57,993 nucleotides of DNA. Source: a bacterium. Lineage in GTDB: Bacteria > Campylobacterota > Campylobacteria > Campylobacterales > Sulfurimonadaceae. The notes beneath the pieces are model-generated. The model was not told the origin of the DNA. It did no database searches and was given only the letters and a program-made list of their open reading frames with translations. The translations under genes and the position numbers were made by a program. Position 1 is the first letter of the stretch. Every line of letters begins with the position of its first letter. Below, one piece after another: positions 1 through 8,516 of this stretch. The stretch spans positions 1 to 57,993 of the forward strand of contig JAHJGM010000005.1 of assembly GCA_018824305.1 (NCBI GenBank), in the 5' to 3' direction.

Positions 1-139
1 AAGCTCCCGGAAGTGCTAGACATGTAGGACATGTATTTGTATTTTGTTTGTGATTAAAACTTGTCGGGCATGAGCAAAAAAGTTTTGTTTTAGTATTGAG
101 TTGTACGTGAACTTCTAGTCCTATGACTATTTCAAACAT
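1..139 (-). CDS. gatB: Asp/Glu-tRNA amidotransferase subunit B, N-terminal part (cut by window edge)
   Basis: This is the first 46 codons of GatB, which with GatA and GatC converts misacylated Glu-tRNA(Gln) or Asp-tRNA(Asn) to the correct amide form. The reading starts at the ATG at 139-137 and gives [14 protein letters not shown], the hallmark GatB N-terminus. A CSC pair and a later CPTC then supply the four cysteines of the zinc site found in many GatB proteins, and the reading ends in the conserved LPGA before the window edge. A TAAGG ribosome binding site overlaps the stop codon of the gene upstream, nine bases away, so the two genes are probably co-transcribed. The rest of the gene lies outside the window. 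Confidence 0.93.
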   Translation of the reverse strand, partial: MFEIVIGLEVHVQLNTKTKLFCSCPTSFNHKQNTNTCPTCLALPGA

Positions 140-148
140 TCTGTGACC

Positions 149-700
149 TTATATAAATTTTCTTATTGACGCATACGCAAAAACTCCGCATGATTCTACA
201 GCTTTTACCTGCTCATCCGTCGTAATTCCGCCTAGTGCGATTATTTTAGTGTTTATTTTACCTACAATTTCTTTTAAATGAGCTAAACCCTTGGGAATTC
301 CCTTGTTCGGCGTAGAAAAGATGGGGCTGTATGTCACGGCATCTGCTCCGAGTTTTGTGACATATTTTATATCTTCAAGAGTATGTGTGCTTACGACAAC
401 AAAAAGTCCTAGTTTTTTAACCTCTTCTATCTTGTCAAACTGCATCGATGTCAAATGCACGCCATAAGCGTTAAGATCGTTTGCTAGCATATAGTCTTGA
501 TGTAAAACAGGCATGACATTTTCACTCTTACATGTAGAGATAAACTGCTGTGCAAATCGAGCATAGTCACTGTTTTCTTTGTCTCTGTAAAGAGCAAAAT
601 CTATTTTGTTGTTATGGAATACGGATGAGAGTTTTGAGGTAAATGCGGCGAGTTCTGTTCCGTAATATGCGGGGTCAGTTATTAAGTAACTTTGTATCAT
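149..700 (-). CDS. Thiamine-phosphate synthase family protein (ThiE/TenI-like)
   Basis: A 183-residue TIM-barrel protein of the ThiE/TenI superfamily, acting in thiamine synthesis or salvage in the cytosol. Visible marks are GVHLTS near residue 82, the phosphate-loop-like SPIFSTPNKG near residue 125 (ThiE proteins have a Thr/Lys-rich loop here) and IALGGIT near residue 155, the C-terminal phosphate-binding turn. It is shorter than typical ThiE (about 205-220 residues), and the Asn-Asp pair that binds magnesium in true ThiE is not obvious: the position reads LHQD. It could therefore be a divergent synthase or a TenI-type protein. Its start overlaps the end of the membrane protein upstream by 26 bases and gatB follows after nine bases, so it lies in the atpB-gatB transcription unit. 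Confidence 0.75.
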   Translation of the reverse strand: MIQSYLITDPAYYGTELAAFTSKLSSVFHNNKIDFALYRDKENSDYARFAQQFISTCKSENVMPVLHQDYMLANDLNAYGVHLTSMQFDKIEEVKKLGLFVVVSTHTLEDIKYVTKLGADAVTYSPIFSTPNKGIPKGLAHLKEIVGKINTKIIALGGITTDEQVKAVESCGVFAYASIRKFI

Positions 701-956
701 CTAAGTGCATTTGTATTTTTTCTAGGATCTGCGTCTGTTTTTGAGTTTCTTCTAGACGTAGTCTATTTACTCTGAAGGAATCGATTAACAGTGTTATGAC
801 CAAAGAGATAAAAAGAAATACGAAAGAAGCGGATAAAGCGTTTACAACACCCAAGAAAAGAAAGATTCTAAATGTTATAAACGTGCCTATGATAACAAAG
901 GCTAAAGAGGCACCGTGCAAAAAACTATAGATTCTATCGAATGTCGTTTTTTGCAT
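675..956 (-). CDS. Small two-helix membrane protein of unknown function
   Basis: A 93-residue protein whose family I do not recognise. It has a short basic N-terminus, two hydrophobic helices at about residues 17-37 and 41-60, and a charged, Gln/Glu-rich C-terminal segment (about 63-90) likely to form a short cytoplasmic coiled coil. It lies eight bases downstream of atpB and overlaps the thiE-like gene by 26 bases, so it is almost certainly translated from the atpB message. A role in membrane assembly near F0 is possible, but position is the only argument for it. Confidence 0.7.
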   Translation of the reverse strand: MQKTTFDRIYSFLHGASLAFVIIGTFITFRIFLFLGVVNALSASFVFLFISLVITLLIDSFRVNRLRLEETQKQTQILEKIQMHLDDTKLLNN

Positions 957-964
957 AATGATTG

Positions 965-1642
965 TTAGTGGTCGTCAGAAACCGCGATAGCACCACCGAT
1001 ATAAACATAAGTAAGCATCATGAAGATGAACGCTTGTAGGAATGCCATAAAAGTAAGTAGTGCGAACGGGATGATCGGTAAGAACCAAGGCGCTAGCATC
1101 AAGATTACCATCAAGAACATATCGTCACCCTTAACGTTACCAAAAAGACGGAAGCTAAGAGAGATAATACGAGAGATGTGAGAAACGATCTCGATCGGGA
1201 ACATCAACCATGCCAACCACCAAACAGGTCCCATGAAGTGCGCGAAGTATGTGATAACACCGTTACGACGGATACCCTCAAAGTTATAGTAGAAGAAAAC
1301 TACTAATGCTAATGCCAAAGTAAAATCCAAGAATGCTGATGGAGCTTCAAATCCCGGAATAATACCTATAATGTTTGCAACACCTACAAACAGACCGATT
1401 GTTGCAACAAGCGGAAGGTAACGACGTGCTTCCTCTTTACCCATTACATCCGATCCCATTGCAAGTACACCGCCAAGGTATGCTTCTAGTATGTTTTGAG
1501 TACCTGTCGGAACTACGCGTAGATTTGACACTGCAACTTTAGCTAACACTAGTACGATAACTGCTGTTAACAGCATATGTGTCACAAATATGAAAGTATG
1601 GTTTTCTGAAATCAAACCAAAAAATGTAAATAATTCACCCAT
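965..1642 (-). CDS. atpB: ATP synthase F0 subunit a
   Basis: Subunit a of the F-type ATP synthase, the membrane stator that forms the two proton half-channels against the c-ring. The 225 residues hold five or six hydrophobic helices and the invariant arginine at about residue 165 in SLSFRLFGN, followed by the C-terminal helix region with YVYIGGAIA. It is separated from the rest of the atp genes (25.6-31.3 kb here), as is usual in Campylobacterota; subunit c is not in this window. The promoter 27-39 bases upstream carries the same 13-mer as the promoter of the main atp cluster, which could coordinate the two loci. Confidence 0.96.
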   Translation of the reverse strand: MGELFTFFGLISENHTFIFVTHMLLTAVIVLVLAKVAVSNLRVVPTGTQNILEAYLGGVLAMGSDVMGKEEARRYLPLVATIGLFVGVANIIGIIPGFEAPSAFLDFTLALALVVFFYYNFEGIRRNGVITYFAHFMGPVWWLAWLMFPIEIVSHISRIISLSFRLFGNVKGDDMFLMVILMLAPWFLPIIPFALLTFMAFLQAFIFMMLTYVYIGGAIAVSDDH

Positions 1643-1668
1643 TCGAGAATGCCCCTGTCTTGAAATAA

Positions 1669-1681
1669 TTGCGTGATTATA
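1669..1681 (-). promoter_or_regulatory. Promoter of the atpB operon, -10 box with CACGCAA discriminator
   Basis: On the minus strand this reads TATAATCACGCAA. The TATAAT -10 box lies 34 bases upstream of the atpB ATG, with A/T-rich sequence and no clear -35, as in other epsilonproteobacterial sigma70 promoters. The identical 13-mer precedes atpF' (31342-31354) and yebC (8280-8292). Confidence 0.7.
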
Positions 1682-1768
1682 TTAAAACTTCTATTAAATT
1701 ATTCTTGTTAAACGCTTGTATAAACGATTTGGTTGAGATTTATTGCTTAAATTTTAAGCTTTTAGGTG

Positions 1769-1774
1769 CATAAT
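1769..1774 (+). promoter_or_regulatory. Candidate -10 box for a leaderless SagB-type transcript
   Basis: The sequence TGCATAAT ends at base 1774, with the ATG at 1782 and no Shine-Dalgarno sequence between them. If this is the -10 box, transcription would start at or within a base or two of the ATG, giving a leaderless message. Inferred from spacing only. Confidence 0.45.
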
Positions 1775-1781
1775 CGCCTTT

Positions 1782-3350
1782 ATGAATGATTTAAATTTAA
1801 TACACAAGTATCATGAACAAACAAAACACCAACCAAATAGATACGCCTCTTCGCTAGGCTATATGGACTGGGCGACCCAGCCTGATCCCTTTCGCAGCTA
1901 CAAAGGCGCAAAAAAAATCGAACTTCCTTTGGCACTTGATAACTCTACACCGCCCTATCATCTCATCTTTAGTGAAAATGCTCTTCCGCAAGCTCCGCTT
2001 CTTTTAGAGTCTGTCTCACAGCTTTTTCAGTTTTCGCTCGGGATCGCCGCATATAAAAGTGCGGGCGGTACCTCGTGGGCGCTCAGGTGTAATGCATCAA
2101 GCGGGAACCTGCAGCCCACAGAGGGTTACATTGTTCTTCCTCCGCTAAAGGGTATCTCAGAAAAAACGACGATATCCCACTATGTCCCAAAAGAGCATTC
2201 TTTGGAGATACTGAGTGAATTTGACACCTCTTTTTGGCAGATGCTTCCAACTGGCAGTTTCCTGGTCTCTCTCAGTTCCATCCTCTGGCGCGAGGTCTGG
2301 AAGTACGGGGAGAGAGCGTTTCGCTATACACAGCTTGACCTTGGTCATGCCCTGCATGCCCTACATGTAAGCGCACAAATGCTTGGATGGAAGATATCTT
2401 TAGTAGATGACTGTGACATAAAGGTTATCGATGCTCTTTTTGGATTTGATAAAAAAGAGAGATTCACTCCCTATGAGTATGAAGAAAGCGACATCCTGCT
2501 TGTCATCTCAAAAGAAAAAAACCTCACATACAAAGTGCCCCATGGGTATAAGATAGATACACTTTTAAAAGATATGAGACCGATCGATGAGAGTGTGGCA
2601 AATGTACTAAGCCGTGATCATCATAAGTGGGAGATCATTGAGCAGATCGATAAAGCCACCCACTACAATCCCACCTCAACACTTCCTTTACATGTAAGCA
2701 CTAAAAATGAAAGAGAACCGACTCAGGAATCCAAACAGGTCATACTCAAAAGACGAAGCGCGCAGATGATGGATATAGGACGCTCTCAAATAACAAAGAA
2801 GCAGTTTAGCACCATCTTAAGTAGCGTTGCACAGACACAAGGCGATGTTCATCTTGCGATCTTTGTGCATAATGTGGAGGAGTTTGAAAAGGGTCTTTAC
2901 CTTTATATAAGAGATGAAAGTGATTTAAAGAATCTCAAAAACAGTTTTGATAAGACATTTGTATGGGAGAAGGCAGATGAAAATCTCTATCTGTTAACCT
3001 ATGGAGATTATAGAGCTGCGGCAAAACAGATATCGTGCAATCAGGACATAGCAAAAGACGGAGCCTTCTCTCTTGGTATGATATGTAAGTTCTCATCTGT
3101 GTTAAAAGAGGATAATCCGCAAAAGTACAAAGAGCTTTATTATGAGTGCGGAGCCATCGGTCAGCAGCTTTACCTTGAAGCCACTTCTGTGGGTCTTAGT
3201 GCCACAGGGATCGGCTGTTTTTTAGACGATATGATGCATCGGCTTTTGGGCATACAAGACACATCCTACCAGTCTCTCTACCATTTTACACTCGGACGTG
3301 CCATCGTCGATATGAGAGTTCAAACGGAGCAACCATACTTATATAGATAA
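1782..3350 (+). CDS. SagB/ThcOx-type dehydrogenase with two nitroreductase-like domains
   Basis: A 522-residue cytosolic flavin-dependent oxidoreductase of the nitroreductase superfamily, SagB/ThcOx branch. Two related halves are visible. The N-terminal one (about 60-260) has the SagB-type CNASSGNLQPTEGY segment, where most family members have PSAGNLHP. The C-terminal one (about 315-515) opens with KRRSAQMMD, the FMN-phosphate arginine region, and has ECGAIGQQLYLEA followed by GLSATGIGCF. SagB proteins oxidise azolines in peptide natural products, but stand-alone members like this one have no assigned substrate, and no cyclodehydratase or precursor peptide is nearby. The gene opens a plus-strand run divergent from atpB. 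No ribosome binding site precedes the ATG. Confidence 0.85.
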   Translation: MNDLNLIHKYHEQTKHQPNRYASSLGYMDWATQPDPFRSYKGAKKIELPLALDNSTPPYHLIFSENALPQAPLLLESVSQLFQFSLGIAAYKSAGGTSWALRCNASSGNLQPTEGYIVLPPLKGISEKTTISHYVPKEHSLEILSEFDTSFWQMLPTGSFLVSLSSILWREVWKYGERAFRYTQLDLGHALHALHVSAQMLGWKISLVDDCDIKVIDALFGFDKKERFTPYEYEESDILLVISKEKNLTYKVPHGYKIDTLLKDMRPIDESVANVLSRDHHKWEIIEQIDKATHYNPTSTLPLHVSTKNEREPTQESKQVILKRRSAQMMDIGRSQITKKQFSTILSSVAQTQGDVHLAIFVHNVEEFEKGLYLYIRDESDLKNLKNSFDKTFVWEKADENLYLLTYGDYRAAAKQISCNQDIAKDGAFSLGMICKFSSVLKEDNPQKYKELYYECGAIGQQLYLEATSVGLSATGIGCFLDDMMHRLLGIQDTSYQSLYHFTLGRAIVDMRVQTEQPYLYR

Positions 3351-3355
3351 TTGGT

Positions 3356-3361
3356 TATAAT
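3356..3361 (+). promoter_or_regulatory. TATAAT six bases before the flavoprotein ATG (possible leaderless promoter)
   Basis: A perfect TATAAT lies between the stop of the SagB-type gene (3350) and the next ATG (3368), ending six bases before that ATG. No ribosome binding site is present. This fits a second start point that produces a leaderless mRNA. Inference from spacing. Confidence 0.45.
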
Positions 3362-3367
3362 TTTGCC

Positions 3368-4594
3368 ATGAAAAAAATAGCTATTATCGGTGCCGGAGCT
3401 GCGGGACTTACTGCTGCCATCGTCCTTGCAAGAAAAAACATCAAAGTCGATATCTTTGAACAAAATGACAAGAATGCAAAGAAGATACTAGTCTCGGGCA
3501 ACGGTCACTGCAATATCACTAACAAGAATATAGCTACTTCCAACTATATATCCGAAAATCCGCAATTTATAGAATACACATTAAAACAGTTCGGATTTCA
3601 TGAGTTGGAAAAGTTTATGAACTCCATCGGACTGCTTCTGTTTTCAAAAAATGACGGAAAGACCTACCCTCTTTCTTACGAAGCAAAAAGTGTCATAAAC
3701 GCTTTTGAAGAGACATTACAAAACCTAAATGTGACCATACACAACGCGCATAGAGTAGAATCCATTACAAAAGATGAGACCTTTACGCTTACATGTAAAG
3801 AGGAGAGTTATGAAGGTTACAATGGAGTTATTGTGGCCACTGGACTCAAAGCAGCCCCGCAACTGGGAGGCAACGATGACGGGCTCAAATTTGCGGCAGC
3901 TTTTGGACACACTATCATCGAATCCTATCCATCTCTTGTCGGACTTCATCTTGACTCATCCGTTCATGAATCTTTATCAGGTGTAAAGATAAACGGTGAA
4001 GCGACTATTTATATCGACAGATTAAAAGAAAAAACCGTAAGAGGAGATATCCTCTTTACAAACTACGGTTTCTCCGGACTTGCAATACTCGATATCTCCC
4101 AGATCGCTTCCAAAGCACTTTTAAACCATCAAAATGTTGATATATCTTTAAATCTGATGAGTAATTTCAATCCGCAGTCTCTATCGGCACAGATCTCAAA
4201 TCTCTGTAAAATCGTTCCTCAAAACTCAATATATACGGTGTTAAGCGGCATCGTTCCCACAAAGTTAGCCCTTAGTGTTTTAAAAGAAACAAATATACAA
4301 AGCAGTTTAAAAGCATCCGATGTCAACACCAAGATGGTCAAAGGCATTGTGAACAAGCTCCAAAATTGGAGATTTAAAGTAATAGACACCCATGGCTATA
4401 AACATGCAGAAGTATGCGGCGGCGGTGTCGATACACTGGAAATAGATGCTAAAAGTTTTGAATCTAAAAAACTGAAAGGTCTCTACTTTATCGGTGAAAT
4501 TTTGGATGTCATAGGCGAACGCGGCGGCTACAACTTCCAGTTTGCATTTGCATCAGGATTCCTTTGTGCACAAGAGATTGCAAAATCAAAATAA
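3368..4594 (+). CDS. HI0933/YhiN/BaiN-family FAD-dependent oxidoreductase
   Basis: A 408-residue flavoprotein. The dinucleotide-binding motif GAGAAGLTAA is at residues 8-17 and the acidic end of the second strand follows (DIFEQND). The family signature GNGHCNITN sits at about residues 45-53. The C-terminus has GGGVDTLEID, then the second FAD motif GLYFIGEILD and GGYNFQFAFASG, all diagnostic of the HI0933 family. Members are annotated as NAD(P)/FAD-dependent oxidoreductases and some act as bile-acid or rRNA-related reductases; the substrate here is unknown. The gene follows the SagB-type gene after 17 bases and may have its own promoter. An iterated palindrome copy at 3789-3798 encodes Leu-Thr-Cys-Lys within it. 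Confidence 0.9.
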   Translation: MKKIAIIGAGAAGLTAAIVLARKNIKVDIFEQNDKNAKKILVSGNGHCNITNKNIATSNYISENPQFIEYTLKQFGFHELEKFMNSIGLLLFSKNDGKTYPLSYEAKSVINAFEETLQNLNVTIHNAHRVESITKDETFTLTCKEESYEGYNGVIVATGLKAAPQLGGNDDGLKFAAAFGHTIIESYPSLVGLHLDSSVHESLSGVKINGEATIYIDRLKEKTVRGDILFTNYGFSGLAILDISQIASKALLNHQNVDISLNLMSNFNPQSLSAQISNLCKIVPQNSIYTVLSGIVPTKLALSVLKETNIQSSLKASDVNTKMVKGIVNKLQNWRFKVIDTHGYKHAEVCGGGVDTLEIDAKSFESKKLKGLYFIGEILDVIGERGGYNFQFAFASGFLCAQEIAKSK

Positions 4595-4636
4595 ATCTAT
4601 GCTAGAATTAAAGCTATAAAATAAAGGAATAAACTT

Positions 4637-5191
4637 ATGACGATACTTGTAATACTAGGTGTAATAGCTCTTATTGTAGTACTGATGTACAACTCTCTTA
4701 TAGCAAAGAAAAATCAGGTCGAAAATATATTCGGCGGTGTAGATGCCGTACTGAAAAAACGTTATGACCTTATACCCAATCTCGTTGCTTCCGTTTCACG
4801 ATATATGGAACATGAAAAATCGATACTAGAAAAAGTGACCGAGCTTCGTGCAGAGGCGAACAAACCAAATCTTAGCGACAAAGAGAAAATAGATCTAGAC
4901 ACAAAGATCACTTCGGCTCTTGGTTCTATTATGGTCGCTGTTGAGAACTATCCTGATCTAAAAGCAAATGAAAACGTCATGAACCTTCAACACAACCTCA
5001 CGGAGATAGAGTCGCAGATATCCGCAGCACGCCGTGCTTACAATCAAGCCGTGACAGACTACAACAATGCCGTAGAGATGTTTCCTACGAATTATATGGC
5101 TTCATATATGAGTCTCAGTAAAAAAGATGTTTTCATCATCAGCGAAGATGAACGTAAAAATGTAAATGTAAGAGAGATGTTTAACGCATAA
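4637..5191 (+). CDS. LemA family membrane protein
   Basis: A 184-residue LemA family protein: one N-terminal membrane helix (about residues 2-20), then a short basic stretch and a long four-helix coiled domain outside or inside the membrane. The family signature around residues 35-52 (AVLKKRYDLIPNLVASV) is clear, as are the final ISEDERKNVNVREMF segments. LemA proteins are of unknown function but often sit with DUF3137 or TPM-domain membrane genes, as here. An AAAGGA ribosome binding site precedes the ATG, and the next gene starts three bases after the stop. Confidence 0.92.
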   Translation: MTILVILGVIALIVVLMYNSLIAKKNQVENIFGGVDAVLKKRYDLIPNLVASVSRYMEHEKSILEKVTELRAEANKPNLSDKEKIDLDTKITSALGSIMVAVENYPDLKANENVMNLQHNLTEIESQISAARRAYNQAVTDYNNAVEMFPTNYMASYMSLSKKDVFIISEDERKNVNVREMFNA

Positions 5192-5194
5192 TAT

Positions 5195-6163
5195 ATGAAA
5201 AGTATCAGCCATCTTACAGATTTTTACTACAACACGCTCTACCCGACACTCACTGAGCTAGAAAAGGAAAGAACTGATCTTAAAAACAAGATCATTAAGA
5301 TCAGTATAGTACTGTTTCTCATTATCTTTGCTCTCTTCTACGTCATTACAAACGGTCTCAAAGAGATAAATATCGACCTTATCCTTATCTTTCTTTTTGG
5401 AGCCGCTGCTATAGGCGGATTTATCTATAACCTGATGATAAAAGACTATGCCACCTCGTTTAAGACAAGAGTTATAGAGCCTCTTATCAAAGAGATAGAT
5501 GCAAATCTAAGATATAACCCTATGTATAAAGTCGAAGAGCATATCTTTGTCAATTCCAAGCTTTTTACAAGCAACATCGACCGATACAACGGCAATGATT
5601 ATGTGACGGGGCAGATAGATTCCGTAGATATAACTTTTTCAGATGTACATGCAGAAAAGAAACACAAAGACTCAAAAGGCAGAACCACATGGAGCACGAT
5701 ATTTAAAGGTCTTTTTATTGTCACATCATTTAACAAACATTTCTCTAATTCTACTATAATTCTACCAGACAGTGCCGAAACTCTATTTGGTTCACTCATA
5801 GGTAGTTGGCTGCAATCAAATAACTTTGGTAGAGATCAACTTATAAAGATGGATGACCCTGAGTTTGAAAAAGAGTTCGTTGTTTACGGAAACGATCAGA
5901 TAGAGTCCAGATATATCTTGACGCACTCCATGATGCAAAGGATTTTGGAGCTCAAGAAAAAAACAGGACAGAAGGTTTATATCTCTTTTGTTGACGGTCA
6001 GATGTATTTGGCCATAGAGTATAACAAAGACTTGTTTGAACCCTCTGTTTTTCGCTCTCTTTTGGAGTATCAAGTCGCGATGGAATATGTAAAGACTCTG
6101 CAACTAACTATAGCGATAGTCGAAGAGTTAAAATTAAATCAAAAATTATGGAGCAAGCAATGA
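5195..6163 (+). CDS. DUF3137-like membrane protein
   Basis: A 322-residue protein with two adjacent membrane helices (about residues 31-51 and 60-79) and a large soluble C-terminal domain. I assign it to DUF3137 from its architecture (helical pair near the N-terminus, then a domain with a KGLFIVTSFNK-type strand and a C-terminal EFEKEFVVYGND segment) and from its partner: LemA-DUF3137 gene pairs are common in Proteobacteria. Function is unknown; a membrane or envelope stress role has been suggested for such pairs. It starts three bases after lemA and overlaps the next gene by four bases (ATGA), so the three genes form one unit. Confidence 0.8.
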   Translation: MKSISHLTDFYYNTLYPTLTELEKERTDLKNKIIKISIVLFLIIFALFYVITNGLKEINIDLILIFLFGAAAIGGFIYNLMIKDYATSFKTRVIEPLIKEIDANLRYNPMYKVEEHIFVNSKLFTSNIDRYNGNDYVTGQIDSVDITFSDVHAEKKHKDSKGRTTWSTIFKGLFIVTSFNKHFSNSTIILPDSAETLFGSLIGSWLQSNNFGRDQLIKMDDPEFEKEFVVYGNDQIESRYILTHSMMQRILELKKKTGQKVYISFVDGQMYLAIEYNKDLFEPSVFRSLLEYQVAMEYVKTLQLTIAIVEELKLNQKLWSKQ

Positions 6164-6960
6164 AAGAGAATGATATATTTTTAGCAAGCGTAAAAGACTT
6201 TTTCACTTTGAAGATGATGAAGTATTCCGTAGCTCCTTTTATTGTCGCTATGCTCATCATTTATGCACTGTTCTTTTATTTTGCCAGTGCTACTATCGAT
6301 CAGCTTCATCAGTCCACATTACATATAGAACAGACCCAGACAAATGTCATAGACGGGATGCAAAATACCGATTCTTACGTAGGAGATTTCAAAGGTTCCT
6401 CTGTTGTAGAGTTTTTAATGGGACACGTCATAACCGCATGGATGGTTACTTTTTTATTTTACACCATCGGAAGTATGTTCGCACTTGTAATCTCCATCTT
6501 TGTAGCCATAATCGTGATAGCATTTTTAACGCCTTTTGTACTACGAGAATTGCAAAAAAGGCACTATATAGATGTTGAGATGAGGGGACATGACAATATT
6601 TTTATATCACTCCTAAAAGTATTAAAATGGTTTTTCATCATGCTTCTCATGTTCATCCTCTTTATACCATTTTATTTTGTACCTATCCTCAATGTCATCA
6701 TGTTTAATATCCCGATGTACTACTTTTTCCATAAAATGCTTACTTATGACGTATCTTCGAGTATTACCACGAATCAAGAGTACAAAAAGATCATGTTCTT
6801 CGCAGGCAACGACATCCGCATAAAAACATTTATTTTATATTTAGTATCGCTGATCCCGTTTGCTATTCTTTTTGGCGGTATCTTCTATGTGATCCTGATC
6901 GGTCACACATACTTTAGAGAGGCAAGAGAGTTAAGGCTGAGCAGTAATAAGGCGGTCTAA
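6160..6960 (+). CDS. EI24/CysZ-like multi-pass membrane protein
   Basis: A protein of about 266 residues with long hydrophobic segments at about residues 21-40, 95-130, 165-195 and 225-255, which fits the EI24 (CysZ-like) domain, including the paired central helices with FVLRELQKRHY between them. I chose the ATG at 6160 rather than 6148 because it gives an ATGA overlap with the upstream stop and places GGAG seven bases upstream. CysZ transports sulfate in other bacteria, but EI24 proteins are diverse and no sulfate assimilation genes are near, so the substrate is open. The last 30 bases overlap the convergent yigZ gene. Confidence 0.78.
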   Translation: MKENDIFLASVKDFFTLKMMKYSVAPFIVAMLIIYALFFYFASATIDQLHQSTLHIEQTQTNVIDGMQNTDSYVGDFKGSSVVEFLMGHVITAWMVTFLFYTIGSMFALVISIFVAIIVIAFLTPFVLRELQKRHYIDVEMRGHDNIFISLLKVLKWFFIMLLMFILFIPFYFVPILNVIMFNIPMYYFFHKMLTYDVSSSITTNQEYKKIMFFAGNDIRIKTFILYLVSLIPFAILFGGIFYVILIGHTYFREARELRLSSNKAV

Positions 6961-7506
6961 CCTTACATGTAGACATTCAAGAGCCGATCTTTCGGCTCTT
7001 ATCTTAAACAAGACATCATTTTCAAACAGTTTTTCCACGATCTCCACACCGCATTGTAAACACTCATACTCTACTCTACCTATATCAGTATAGGCAAACG
7101 TGATGATGACCGTCTCCTCTTTTTTATACTCGATAAGAGACGCCAAAGCTAGTGCCAGATTGACAGCATCGCTGTATGCTCTGACAAGTCCTCCCGTACC
7201 AAGCTTTGTCCCGCCGAAGTATCTCACGACTATCACGGCGACGTTTATAAGCTCTTTTCCCTGCAAAACAGAAAGCGTCGGTTTTCCCGATGTTCCTTTT
7301 GGTTCACCGTCGTCACTTGAATGTTCGACTATCTGATCGAACTCATTTACATATCTGTATGAGGTGACAAAGTGTCTTGCTTTAGGATGTTCTTGCTTGA
7401 GTCTATCTAATGTGGATTTGTATTCATTGTAAGGTATAAGATGGGCTATAAACTTTGATTGTTTCTCTTCGTAGGTTGCAGTTGATTCTTCTTGTATTGT
7501 GTACAT
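6931..7506 (-). CDS. yigZ: YigZ/IMPACT family protein (UPF0029)
   Basis: A protein of about 191 residues of the IMPACT/YigZ family. The N-terminal UPF0029 domain shows SKFIAHL, then ARHFVTSYRY, the SSDDGEPKGTSGKP motif and YFGGTKLGTGGLVRAYSDA, the family signature. A C-terminal ferredoxin-like domain follows. Eukaryotic IMPACT inhibits Gcn2; the bacterial role is unclear but linked to translation. The annotated frame can be extended to a TTG at 7512, but the ATG at 7506-7504 is more likely. A strong hairpin made of two palindrome copies (7516-7542) sits immediately upstream and could influence its translation. Its 3' end overlaps the convergent EI24-like gene by 30 bases. Confidence 0.93.
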   Translation of the reverse strand: MYTIQEESTATYEEKQSKFIAHLIPYNEYKSTLDRLKQEHPKARHFVTSYRYVNEFDQIVEHSSDDGEPKGTSGKPTLSVLQGKELINVAVIVVRYFGGTKLGTGGLVRAYSDAVNLALALASLIEYKKEETVIITFAYTDIGRVEYECLQCGVEIVEKLFENDVLFKIRAERSALECLHVRLDRLITAQP

Positions 7507-7515
7507 GAACAATGC

Positions 7516-7542
7516 TTACATGTAAGGAAACCTTACATGTAG
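7516..7542. terminator. Hairpin formed by two inverted copies of the TTACATGTAA palindrome
   Basis: Bases 7517-7527 pair perfectly with 7531-7541 (11 bp, plus a G-T pair outside) around an AAA loop. Each arm is one copy of the iterated palindrome. It lies four bases after the yebC stop and ten bases before the yigZ ATG on the minus strand. No T-run follows, so it could be a processing or attenuation hairpin rather than a classical terminator. Confidence 0.6.
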
Positions 7543-7545
7543 ACT

Positions 7546-8256
7546 TTACGCGATATTTGTAAAGATATGCTGGATATCTTCATCGTCTTCAAGTCTATCG
7601 ATCATCTTGTTGACAGTCTCTAATTGCTCGTCTGTGAGTTCTATAGGATTATTTGCAACACGCTCTAAAACTGCTTTTTTAAGCTCGATACCAAGCTTTT
7701 CAAATGCATTTTGAAGATTTCCGAAGTCAGTATAATTAGCAGTCACTAAAACTAGACCCTCTTCCTCTTCTATCTCTTCTAGACCTGCATCGATGAGTTC
7801 GAGTTCAAGCTCTTCAAGGTCCATATTAGCAGGCTTGTCAAACTCAAATATCGCTTTACGTGAAAACATAAACTCCAACGATCCGTTTGTTAAAACTTCT
7901 CCACCGTTTTTGCTGACAGTTGATTTTACATTCGCAACGGTACGAGTATTGTTATCTGTCGCACACTCTATAAAAAGTTGTACACCATGAGGAGCTTTTG
8001 CTTCAAAGTTTACTTCAAGCATTGAAGCCGTATCTTTTGCCGTAGCTCTTTTGATCGCCGCTTCGATGTTGTCTTTAGGCATATTTTCAGCTTTTGCATT
8101 TAAAATAGCCGTACGCAGCCTAGGGTTCATATCGGGATCCGAGCCGCCCTCTTTTGCTGCCATAGTAATAATCTTGCCGAGTTTTGGAAATACTTTAGAC
8201 ATATTTCCCCAACGTTTCATCTTCGCTGCTTTTCTATATTCAAAAGCTCTACCCAT
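7546..8256 (-). CDS. yebC: YebC/PmpR-family regulator or translation factor
   Basis: A 236-residue YebC family protein. The N-terminus [16 protein letters not shown] and the [12 protein letters not shown] segment are the family hallmark, with [17 protein letters not shown] following and the three-domain length intact. YebC proteins have been described as DNA-binding regulators and, more recently, as factors that relieve ribosome stalling at proline-rich motifs. The gene has its own promoter at 8280-8292 and is followed by yigZ on the same strand. Confidence 0.95.
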   Translation of the reverse strand: MGRAFEYRKAAKMKRWGNMSKVFPKLGKIITMAAKEGGSDPDMNPRLRTAILNAKAENMPKDNIEAAIKRATAKDTASMLEVNFEAKAPHGVQLFIECATDNNTRTVANVKSTVSKNGGEVLTNGSLEFMFSRKAIFEFDKPANMDLEELELELIDAGLEEIEEEEGLVLVTANYTDFGNLQNAFEKLGIELKKAVLERVANNPIELTDEQLETVNKMIDRLEDDEDIQHIFTNIA

Positions 8257-8279
8257 AATTATATTCCTAATAAAATATT

Positions 8280-8292
8280 TTGCGTGATTATA
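8280..8292 (-). promoter_or_regulatory. yebC promoter -10 box with CACGCAA discriminator
   Basis: The minus strand reads TATAATCACGCAA, identical to the 13-mers before atpB and atpF'. The -10 box is 31 bases upstream of the yebC ATG. It marks the boundary between the housekeeping yebC unit and the accessory island. Confidence 0.65.
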
Positions 8293-8488
8293 TCAAACTC
8301 TGTTTTAAGAGGTTGTTAAAAGAAGGATACAAACTACTTCTTTATCAGTTTTATTTCTCTCTTTGATAATTTACATATAAGGATTTTTCTCTGTTTCTTT
8401 TTCTTCCATGATAATGTCATTTTAACTTCAAAACACTTTCAAGCTTTATTTATACAATAGTGTTGAGCAAATTAGATAAGTAGAAAAC

Positions 8489-8516
8489 AAGACTTTAAAA
8501 CATACAATTTAGTCTT
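8489..8516 (-). terminator. Weak hairpin after the DUF4276 gene
   Basis: AAGACT pairs with AGTCTT (6 bp, 16-base loop) immediately after the stop codon, with a few T residues following on the minus strand. This is the only terminator-like structure in the 260 bases between the DUF4276 gene and yebC; the rest of that gap is A/T-rich sequence in which I see no gene. Confidence 0.3.
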
